A DNA stretch of 64,000 nt from Paracentrotus lividus (lineage: Eukaryota; Echinodermata; Echinoidea; Camarodonta; Echinidae), in contig CALNVZ010002974.1 of the NCBI GenBank assembly GCA_940671915.1, positions 18,253,831 through 18,317,830 of the forward strand, read 5' to 3'. Below, one piece after another: positions 38,301-50,300 of the stretch. A program made the position numbers and the translations under genes. Within the stretch, counting starts at the first letter, position 1; each line of letters starts with the position of its first letter. The notes below the pieces were generated by a model. The model was not told the origin of the DNA. It did not search any database and worked only from the letters and a program-made list of their open reading frames with translations.

Positions 38301-41300
38301 ATCCCCCCTGATGATTATAAAGTGCAAGGGGATTTTACGCCAGTGGAGTGCACAATTGAATCTTTGATATTCAAACCTATTTCAGAAATTGTGATGACCA
38401 CGATAATGATTATGATTATGATTGTTGTTTAGACTACTTAGGTGCAAGGTTATTACAAGTCATATAGACAGATGAACAGAAAAGACTGATCGATCACATG
38501 AAGAAAATAGCCACACTTTTGGTTTTTAATGAAATATAAAGAAGGAATCATCACAGAATCAAGGTATCAAAGACGTGACTTTACAGTGTTGATTTGGATG
38601 CAGAATTATATTTGAGAATAAACTGTTGGATAGCAATTCAGTATTAAAATCAAGAGCTTTTGATCAATGATTTGTATTGAAGCTCAATTATTTTATGGTA
38701 AAGAGATTGGATAGCATTTGATAGTTGTTAATTAAAGATTTGGATCAAACCCATGATAATTTCATGATAAAAACATTTTATTGTGATTTAGAGAATGAAA
38801 TTTGTTTGGTGCAATGCATGATTTTTTCATGAAAAAAAAATATTGGAAAGCAATGGAAGAAACATTAAATAATTTTCAGAACGAAGAGAAGTGAATCAAT
38901 TCTTGAAAATATTCTGATTATATACTCTTGTTTAATAGTGTATTAGACATATTCATTTAATTGCATACATTTTTTGTAGGTGAACAGGGTCAATTGAGGA
39001 TACTTTTCACATATTGAAGTTACATGTACATGTAGTAGGCGCAGGTTGATTGCACGGGCGTAGACACAAAATCCTTTCCTTTCTTCGTAAGTGGGGGGGA
39101 TGAAGTATTCATAATAGGTAGAGCATGACGCAATTCTTTTGATAGTGGGGGGGGGGGATGCCCTATGCCAGTGGTTGATTGACACGGATACAAAGCCGAT
39201 TGATTGTTATAAAGGGTCACAGTTCATACCTTATAGATTTGTTTTATTGGCTGTGAAAAGATAGATAGCAGTAAACCAGATTTATTTTCAAATAATAAAA
39301 TTATAAAATCACACACTTGACACAGAAAACATTTTAATGGAAATACAAATAATCAATTAATTTTTGTATTTTATCCTGCACTTTTACTTGCTGGTGTTGA
39401 ATAGATTCAATTCAAAAATCAATTCAATCAATCAATCTGCTTACTTTCTGGAAGGCTCCATCTTTCTGTGTGATAGTATAAGGACTAGCGCTCTTATGAC
39501 TAGCAGTAAGAATAGCATTCACAAATCAAACCAAATCAATAATTCTGCTTACTTTCTGGAATGCTCCATCTTTCTGTGTGATAATATCAGGACTAGAGCT
39601 CTTATGACTGGCAGTAAGAATAGCATCGATAGCCTGATTGATAGACCATAACCATTCCGCTTTTTCACCAGGAGAGGGCGCCTGCAGCACCATAGACTCC
39701 TCGGGCATGTTCAGCTGTATCGCATTACTGGAGATAATAAGTAAGATCAAGTGCATGTATGTAAATAATAAAGTTACACCATCACAATTTGCTTCCATTC
39801 TTGTCCATTCAAAATGGTTCTTCATGAATCTCAATATAAATTATCAAATTGCGTACATCATCTACATTTCAGTTGCAACAAATGGATGTGGACATGTACA
39901 TGTATATTACACATTGTGAGATCAATAACAAATTTGTAGTCTGAAATATACAATGTACACCATTCGACAATTTTATTGTGTGCATTATAAAGTACCATTA
40001 CATGAAAGAAATGTAGTAAAAATGGTTAGTGTAAAAATAATGGGACTATATAAGGTACAGAGAGATACAAAGAGATAAAGAGAAAGAAAAACAGAGAGAC
40101 AGAGAGGGAAAAAAAGTGTGAAACCGAAAGAGGAAGACAAAGAGAGAACTGGAGCAAGAGACACAGAGAAAGAAATAAATAGAAAGTAAGAGAAATATAC
40201 AGTCTGTGTCAAATAAAATGGTACAAGTGGAAAACATTTTTTTATAGTATGAAGATTAATCACAACCTGGTATTGTTTGGTATTTTCATAAAGCAGGAAA
40301 ATGAGACATTCTTCTGCAATTTTTTTTCATCACATTTGGTGCTGTACTTTTTGAGATATGACTAGTTTTCTACAATTAAGAAAAATCCATTTTTCGCACG
40401 CCGTCCCATGCCTTTGTGTAGGTTTTGCGTAATGGCAATGAATTCAGCGCTCCAGAACAATAGAAGTGTGCAATTTCGATTTGTTCCTCGTCACACAAAA
40501 TTTAGTATAACTTTTGTTTTACAAAAGCAAATTCTACAGAAGAAAACGCATCAGCAAGGAAAACTATTTTCCTTCAATTTGGTACTACATAAACACATTA
40601 TTTGGAATATTTCACACCTAAATTATTTTTTCCCCGACTGTACCATTTTTTTTTTTACACAGACTGTATATGGAGAGTACTTACGAGACTTGGTCCGTAT
40701 CAGGAATGGGTTCCGCCCATACTAAAGCCAAGCTAAAGATTTGATGATTAGAGAACTGTAAGGAAAAACACAACACAAGAAGGTTTTAATGACAAAAAGT
40801 AGTATAACCAGGGATATGCATTCCCTGGTATAACCAATTCTTCAAAGATACATGTACATACAGAATTTCATTTGGCAAATTTGATTCATGTTTAAAAACT
40901 TTGTATGATGTCACAAAAACACTGGAAGAAGATAAGTAGAAGAAGTATGGATATAAATCAAAATATAATTCAAGCTGCCAGTAAAAAGGTTAACTTATGT
41001 CAATATTGCATGTTACTTCATTTCAGTGGTGTGAAATTCATGTCATTCCCCTGCGCCACCAAAATGCATGTAGTGATTGAAATACAAAACAATGGGGGTC
41101 AAAATAGAGTTGAATTCATAGATGCCGAGTCCCATACAAATAAGCATAGTAATGAAGTATTTCCTTGACACTTTCACACATGTAATATAAATTCCCTTTT
41201 ATTTTACCTTTCAAAAACACAACACCTAAACTTTGTACAAGGCATATACTGCAGATAGAACATGGATGCAGATACCCAAATAAAAATATAACATTACCAA

Positions 41301-44300
41301 ATTCACATGTAAGCGACAAGTGTATTGACAAAGACATCATGCATACACTGAAACATTATTAAGACGGATACATGTAACTACATCAAATCTTGCTTTAAAT
41401 ACTTGTAATGTACATGTACATTGTAGGAATGTCCAGACTAAATGCAACCAAGCTACATGTATTAAGTTCAGTAAGAACCTGTGGGGTGTTTCACAAAGAG
41501 TTAAGTAGACTTAAAAGTCGCTCTTAAATCCCTAGTTGCGCGCGGTATATTAAGCTTCACTTCATTGGTCACATCATGCCCAGGGGATGCGCACTATTAA
41601 GAACTCTATCAATTAGATTGCGCGTTATAAAACAGGATGCGCATAGAAGTTAAGTGCGACTTTAAGTCTACTTAACTCTGATTCCCCAAAACCTCTTAAG
41701 TTGTATGTCTATACAAAATTGCTGAAATGTGTCATTTCTTTCTCAGAGGATTTAAGATACATTGTTAGTTGACAGATCATCACAGCATTAATTTACTGAT
41801 CATCTTTGAAAAAAAAAAGAAACAAGTAGCTCCTTTATTTTCCTGATGAAAAGATGACCTCACAAGTATAATAATAAGGTAACATGATAGGTTTAAAAGG
41901 AAAGCAGTATTGTTGGTTTTCAATATTCCCAGTGTACATAAGAAATCATATTTATGATTAACCAGGCTAGTAATTTGCTCTATAGCTTTCTTATTTGATC
42001 CTGACATAATGATCCCATATCTAAGTATTTAATCAGGTTTCATGCAACTGACTTCATCTGGACATTCCTATAGTTATAGTAACAACAAAATTAAATTTGG
42101 CATACAAAATCAAGAAATAAGGCATTACCACTCCAACACCCTGAGTGCATTTGAAATTTGGGTGAAAAATTTGTACAATTTAGAACCCTTCGAAAAAATG
42201 CATTTGTATATACATGTACTCTTTTCATTCAACTTGGTCTGCATCTTTCCAAAATGTTTAAATTGATATGAAATCCTTAACACAAATACGACCAATTAAT
42301 AAAAATTATTTGTGAATATACTTCAAATGAACAAGGTTTCAAAAAGAGCTACATGTACTATATCTCAATTGGAACACTTTTTGAAAACATTGATTTTGTT
42401 TCAATATTAAGAAAATTTGTATTAAGACTTTTGTAATTGATTATTGCTGGCATGAAATTTTGTTTCAAGAAATTGCTGGTCATTTTATTTTTACGAATTT
42501 GAGGATAAAGTAAAATGGAAATTCAATTGATCGGCATTTTCAAAACAAGCTGAAGATTGCGCTATCATTTTAAAAAGAGGAATAAAAAAACTGATATCAC
42601 CACAGGAGGATTAGCATGCCGTTGTTGTGCAACTATTCTGGTACAGGGTTTTGCTAACTTGTTCACTGACAATTCAAATTTGATTGCAATAACCAATGTC
42701 ACTCTTGTGCCTTTAAGGTGGATGTCTGGTAATTACATTGTATATACCTAAAAATTGGGGAATGTTTTTTTTTTAAATTTTTATTAATGATTAGCCTGAA
42801 GTATATATTTTCATGATATAAAGAGAAAATGACCTAATTCTTATTGAAAGTCACTTTAATTAAGCAGTTTTGACGAGCCATGCAATTGATGTATCATTAT
42901 TCAAGAAACTTTACAGGCATTTTAAAGTACTTTCACTTTTTGAATGATCTATTAGTCTTGAACAGTCCTCCTCTGTTCAGTTCATCACGTTTATTAATGA
43001 AATTGCACATGTATGAAGTATACATGTACATGTACATTAGAGCATAGGATGACGTTTTAGGTTTGGTAAAAATTTCTAAGGAAGTGTACTAATTAGCCAC
43101 CTTGCATACATACATGTAATTAGGTTAAATTTTCTATGAAATCATGGTTTCCTTATTTTTAACAAGCAAAACTATTCTTATTTGAATTTTAGAGACTGTA
43201 GTCCCATTGCATATGTAAATAGCTTTAAATTGACGTATCACTCAATACAATAGCCCTAATATTTTTCATGAGAGCTTCGCGCAAAAAACGCTAATTTATG
43301 CATATTTATTCATTGATGCCTAATTAATTATGCACATAAATTAATTAATTGTACATTCAATTAGCATTATTCAAAACGCTAAACACCCATATGCTAATTT
43401 CATCACAAAATATTTTACCATTTAAAAATTATGGTAATTACCAGACATCCACCTTAAAAGAAACTGTGAGAAAATTGAAATCAATAAAGAAATCTCATGC
43501 AAGTAGATTCTAGCTGTAACATTTACACACAAGGTAACATCGTTTGAATCAAGATACACATAAATAATGTCATTGTGATTTTATGATATATATTTATTTA
43601 CACGACACTGAGCCTACTAAGCATTCTCAACTACCTTCTCTGGTTCGGGTGCTTTTTGTATTGAAGGTAGGGCTATTTTTGTATCCTCCTTTTGGTCAAA
43701 TCATTCAATAATAGCAACAAAAAGAACAGATATTACATTTTAAAAAAATGTTATGGTATTTAAACAATGTACTGACACTCATTAATTTTTTGTAAACTTT
43801 AGAAGTTATTAAAAAAGGTCAACACTACAATATGCTGTTTTTATCTAAAGACGTGAGTATTTTTCTATCAATCATTTATATTTCAAAATGTAAATTCCCA
43901 ATGTTCAGTTCTGACAAGGGAAATACTAAATTAAGGGTGTTTTTATAACCTAAATGAAACATCAAGTTTCATTGGATACTAAATAAGCGCTTGCTCAGAA
44001 TAAAACAATATACATGTATTTGAAATTAACACATTTAACATAACATTTTAAAAGAAGCGAGTTTGTTTAGCATTTTATTCAATTACATACTTTGACTCCA
44101 CTATTTTTAATCAAGTAATCTTTTTTCATGATCGTCTTGCATCAAACCGCAAAGGTACTCGGTACTTTAGAGGCTGATAAACTTTCCCTATCTTGGGAAA
44201 TATATTTAAATATGAGCCTGTCTAGTGGTCAGTTCTCTGGACTTCTAAAGCAAATCGATTCTGATAAGAACCCGAATAAAAACCAAGTTGTGTCTTTTAT

Positions 44301-47300
44301 ATGGCGACATCAAAAGTTGATCCCCAGAAGAACATGCAAATAGCCTTTTCTAATTGATACACGTCTGTTAAAATCAAATTTCAACAACAGCAAAAACTTA
44401 CATATGCATGAACCAAGATATCGTTGAAGAGTAGAAACCAGTGAGTGGAGAGTCGTTTGGCATTGGCGAGTTGCAGAGGCTTGGTACGACTGTCACGAAT
44501 CAGACGTCTGTCCGGAGATTTGATAGACTCCTGAATAGTAATAATAGACAGGAGTTGGTTATTTCTTCATAAAACATGAAGCATGTATCAAGCACATCAT
44601 ATAAACTAAATAAATGTGCACGTACATGTAGTAGAGTTTTTAAAAGGAATTCTTGATGCATCAAAAATTGCCTTTAAAATTTAATCATTTAAGAATACAT
44701 GTTTATTTGTGAATAATAAAAATCAATTTTATTCATGTTCTACTTTTATAAAAAATTCATTTTCATTGTTCTTAAACTCTACAAGATGGCAGCATAATAA
44801 AAGAAGTGAAAATGAAAGCTTAAACTCTTGAAGACCTGTTGATTGCTTCAAACTGTAACGTTGGTTAACCCTAAAAAGACTGGGGGGGGGGCTCATTCAG
44901 CCCCCCCTCGACATTTTTCGCGATAAATTCGCGACGCGGAAAAAAAATTCGCCGAGACTCCATGACTATTTTCTTTCAAATCTCGCGCAACTTTTGAGAC
45001 CAAATTTGCGATGCCCGGGTACGCGGTTCCGAAATTACGTAACATTTTGTAACCGTGCGTCAGACCCCAAGTTGCTCCAATACGTGATTTTGTGTACAAA
45101 TCCAATGCAAATTGTGTTTTTAGCCAAAATTCATAAATGTATCATTATTTTTTATTTAACTGATTAAAATCAATTAATTAAAGGTTGTTTATGCTTAAAA
45201 TAGTGTCACCAATGATTTCCATCGAAAAAACAATAAAAAACAAAAAGTCAAAAAACAAAGAAATACATAAGAAATTTTAAAAACAATAGAATACATAAGA
45301 AAAAAATCTTGATACAAATTTTTTGTTTACACACATTTCACCAGAAGCCTACAAAGAGCCTGTAAACTAAAAATTAGCACTTTTAGAGCTTTATCTAATT
45401 AATTAGAGCAAATCTTAGATTTTATGCATAAATTAGCATAATTAATTAGTGATGAAATTTTTCGGAGAATATGACTCTTCAGTTTTGGAGAGGATGCCGC
45501 GGGTAACGCGCGTGCCAATTTTTGGCGCGATCGCGCACTCAACGGCCGAGATCTTAGGGGGGGGGGCTGAATGAGCCCCCCCCCCAGTCTTTACGTGTGT
45601 CAAAATAGCCCAGTCTTTTTAGGGTTAAACAGGGATGAGCCATACTCCTATTACATGTACTAGTGCAGGATTTTATCCTACATGTCAACAAATCTTTGAA
45701 TGCAAAGTACCTATTGAATTATAATCATTTGTATCTTGGGCATTCGTTATTTGGTATCAACATTCTTAGTCCATTAATTTGAGTACACATGAATTTCTGA
45801 AAAGGTAAATTTTGTTTGAAAAATTGCTCTATTTTGACAGTATCATTAGTCATATTTAATGTCAAGCTCTCACTTGCAGGTTTTTTTTTTTTAAACTTGA
45901 AACTTTGTGATAATATTTTCTCAACCTACCGCTAACTTTGCTGGGCAAGACTCCCAGAATGCCCTTGTGTCATCAGCATCAGACTGCTTCTTTTCCACAA
46001 TCTTCTTCAATTCTTCCCATGATGCACTGCTCTCATTCAGGAGATTATACTCACCAGAGTCCTAGTCAGATGCAAAAAACATATTTTGTAAATGCTCAAA
46101 AGAAGACAAAAATGAGATCCCACTAAAGTTCCCTCAAACAAAGAAGTTTGTATCTTAAATTGGCCCAGTAATTAAAACAAGTGGATTAGTAAATTACGCG
46201 ATGCGTAATATATGTCCCCGCCGATAATGTAAAATTCCCATTATATCACGATCAGTGCTATCACAATAAGGGCTAAACAGGAATCGAAATCGGTAAAAAA
46301 TGGCGAAGAAGTAGCATTTTGTAGCCAATGTACAATTAAAGGTCGAAAATCAAGGTGTCAAAGGTCAAAGGGGTCAAAAGTCAAAATTCTGTGAAGAAGT
46401 TTTGTAGTCCTTCAACCTAGTGTCTATCACATAAAGCAAACGGAATCGAAATTGGATAAAATTGGTGAAGGAGTAGCATTTTGTAGCCAATGTAACAATA
46501 TAAGTAAAATTGAAGGTCAAAGGTCAAAGGGTCAAAATTCAAAATTCCGTGACGAAGTTTTGTAGTCCTCACCTAGTGCTATCACATAAAGCAAACGGAA
46601 TCGAAATCGGATGAAAAATGGCGAAGGAGTAGCATTTTGTAGCCAATTAACAATATAGGTCAAAAATAAAGGTCAAAGTTCAAAGGTCAAAATTCGGTGA
46701 AGAAATTTTGTAGCCATCACCTAGTGCTATCACATAAAGCAAACGGAATCGAAATCGGAAGAAAAATGGTGAAGGAGCAGCATTTTGTAGCCTATGTACA
46801 ATATAACTATAAATCAAGGTCAAAGGTCAAGAGGGTCAAAAGTCAAAATTCCGTGAAGAAGTTTTGTAGCCCTCACCTAGTGCTATCATATAAAGCAAAC
46901 GGATTCGAAATACGGATGAAAAATGGCGAAGGAGTAGCATTTTGTAGCCAATTAACAATATAGGTCAAAAATGAAGGTCAAAGGTCAAAGGGGTCAAAAG
47001 TCAAAATTCCGTGAAGAAGTTTGTAGCCCTCACTAGTGCTATCATATAAAGCAAACAGAATTGAAATCGGATGAAAAATGGCGAAGGAGTAGCATTTTGT
47101 AGCCAATTAACAATATAGGTCAAAAATCAGGGTCAAAGGTCAAAGGTCAAAATTCTGTGAGAAGTTTGGTAGCCATCACCTAGTGCATCATATAAGCAAA
47201 CGGAATCGAAATCGGATGAAAAATTGGCGAAGGAGTAGCAAATTGAACTCACTACGGACGCAGGCGGACGACATGGGACGGACGGATCCGGATGGACGGA

Positions 47301-50300
47301 GCGGACGGACGGATGGACGGACGGACACACACACATACGTACGGAGCCCGTTTCATAGTCCCCTGCTCGAACTCGTTCGGCGGGGACAATAACTGAAATC
47401 AAATTGAATAACTCCACATGTACAATTTCAAAGTTTAAAAAAAAAGCCATTGGGGTGATGTGAGAAGGTGTTTTTTTCATTTAATCTTTATCAATATGCA
47501 GGATTCACAGGCAAACTTATTTCTGCTTCAATTTGCAGAATTGGACAGGCTTTTATTTTTGCATTGTTGGATCGACAATTAATGGCCTACATGTAGTGCA
47601 TCTGTAAATTGTAGCATCTGCTGCAATCATTTTTATTGCTAGTAATATATTTAAGCACGGCTCCACAAAAACTCTTTTAAAAGAGACATTCAAAAACCTA
47701 TTTGAGGATTTGTGTGCATACATGTAGGACACCTGTTTCAATATTTACAAAAAATTGGGGATACACAGTTCAAATTTGGGAACCAATGTGTAGCATTCAC
47801 TTGTAAAGGTCCAGCCTTGGTGAAGGATTATTATGGGTCAGTTTGATCTGCTTCTTCTGATATAGAGATGTAAAGCGCTTTGTAAACTGGAAAAGCACTA
47901 TATAAATAACTCAGTATTATTATTATTAGATGAAGGTCATAATGGATGGTTTACCTCAGGATAGTAGTCTCTTAGTTTGGCGAGTAGATAGGAGTAGGTC
48001 TTGATCCGATCAAGGGGCAGCTTCATAGCCATTCTCAGAGGTGCTCCATACACGGTGGGTTTCTCATCATTCAGTACATCAGCAAACACAGTATCATGCT
48101 TAGCCAAGGCATCACTATAATTAAAAAAACATGAAACAGGAATAAAACATTTATTTAATGGTGGCTTACTGACAAGGAGAGACATAAAAGAATCACACTT
48201 ATAGTGAAAGTTTGAGAAATATTAAAGGAATAACAAGAAAGAGGGGTGCCAGTGGGTTTAAACCACTGGGACTGCAAAGAAACTCATACAGCTCAGGAAA
48301 AAAATGAGACCTCGCTCTTTTTCATAAGGGTTTCATCTCTTGTGTCATTGCAGCCAATTCTTGCTTCAAGGATCTCATGTTGACCAGCTTGTGTTCCTGC
48401 ATCCTGTCTTCGATTTCATATTTGAGTGATTTTTTAGCCAAAATGGATGGTGAATTCTTGTGCAAAGTCATCTCTGTGTCTTTTACAAAAGTTGACAGTG
48501 CTTTATCAAGCATGAATTATTTTCAGAATTTTTGGTGTCATATGGAAGTTTAGGATATGAGCTTTATATTCCCATATTCCTTTTCCGAAAATCATTCATT
48601 TAAAAAAAATTTGGCAGCCATTTAAAAAGTATAGTTTTATTTGGGATGCACCATACAGCATGACAATCTGTCAAGCAATACTATTTATTACCCACGCCGA
48701 TGAAATCGGCAGGGTATTGTAAAGGGTTCCGTATGTTTGTTTGTTTGTTTGTTTGTTTGTTTGTTTGTTTGTTTGTTTGTTTGTTTGTTTGTTTGTTTGT
48801 GTGTTTGTTTGTTTGTTTGTTTGTTTGTTTGTGTACAAGATAACTAGAGAACGGGTGAACGGATTTGCACCAAATTTTCAGAGATTGTTTGGATAGTGAA
48901 AGGAAAGAATCGATTAGATTTAGGTGATGATTGGTTGATCCCTGCAGATTCTGTGTGACCTTTTTGTTTTTACTCTGGCCCGATCGATCACCGTTTCGCA
49001 CGTATCCGCCTCAGTGGAGATAGCGCAAACAAACCAACCAAAAGTCCAAGTGCGCAGTAGCTCTTAAATTGGTCTTTTCCAAAGGTAAAGCGCAGTACCC
49101 AGCTAGCCCATATCCCATGCATGTGCACAAACGTAACACAAATTTCGAAACAAGGTGTAGGCTATAAAGAACATCTTCTCGCCAGGTCATAAGGTAGGAG
49201 GTTTTGCAGACTATTTTTATGATCAGTACATTAATATTCATCTTCCTTAACTGCTGGGACACGCTACCAGTGCGGCACGGATCCCAAGCGATTTTTTAGG
49301 AAGCTCACGGACAATGCCGGTGACCTGGCCGGCCTTGAGCAGGGTTAACGAACGTGCGGTCACACATAGGCCGGGGCGGCCGGGGACAGGTCAGCGTGGA
49401 GACGATTGGGTCGTTCGCTAACATTCGCTGACATAGGGGTCATGTTTTTTCAGTACATAAATTTCGAGTTGTGTAAAGCCATGCGTTAAGACAAAATCAT
49501 CCGGGGTTAGTACACATAATGTAGAATTCAGTTTTGACCCCATAGTATTACAACTACTCTGTAGCGCCACCAAGGCGTGGGTATGCCGCCTTTGACGGCC
49601 CCTCTAGTTGAAAATATAGTTGACTTTGGTTGCTCACTTGGCAATTTTTCCTAGGTGGGTGAAGCCTGTGATTGTGATGAAATCACACACAGCGTTGGCA
49701 TATTCTTGGAAGATTTGGATGTAGCGTCCAATGTCCTTTAGCATCATCACATCCCATAAGTCCTTGTTGCGCTGGACCAGACCTGTCAGGTGAAGGCAGT
49801 TCTGTGCAACAAGGCCGCAGATAGACCCGTACAGATCCAGGACGAGTCTTAGTGGGCCACTGTAGATGGTCCCTTCCACAGACTTCTGAACTTCTGTTAT
49901 GTCATAATGGTATTTATGATAAAATTAATAACTTTTGATATCAAAATGGAAAAAAACAAAATTTTAATAAAAAAATTGCAGCCAACAGACTAAATTGGGT
50001 CAAATGTACAACAGTTAAACAAATAGGAATTAAGGTGCTGTGGTTGAGTTCTAACACTTGATTGTTGATGGAAAGGTCATTATTTCAATCCCTGACATTT
50101 CACTGATGTCCGTAGCCAAGACATCAATGCACATTTGACCCTCTAGACCCATGTTTACTAAATTGTTATTTAGTAAACTAAATTATTCCTTGAAATACAG
50201 TATTCACTGTAATATTAATAGTTTTCTCATAAGGTATATTTTAAGACTAGCTATTTAATGAAACAGTCACCTTTAGTGTATCCCCCCTCCTATGAAAAGG

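Noticed and set aside
43637..43680. Possible extra ALS2 exon between exons 8 and 9
   Set aside because: Exons 8 and 9 join in phase 0 with a continuous PH domain. The patch would disrupt it.
46211..47250. CRISPR-like repeat-spacer array
   Set aside because: Units are long, diverged and directly tandem without unique spacers, and the DNA is from an animal nucleus.
47133..47480. 115-codon minus-strand frame
   Set aside because: It translates the GGAC tract and tandem units ([11 protein letters not shown] runs).
48322..48513. 63-codon minus-strand charged frame as an ALS2 exon
   Set aside because: No acceptor or donor in phase. The DH domain is continuous without it.
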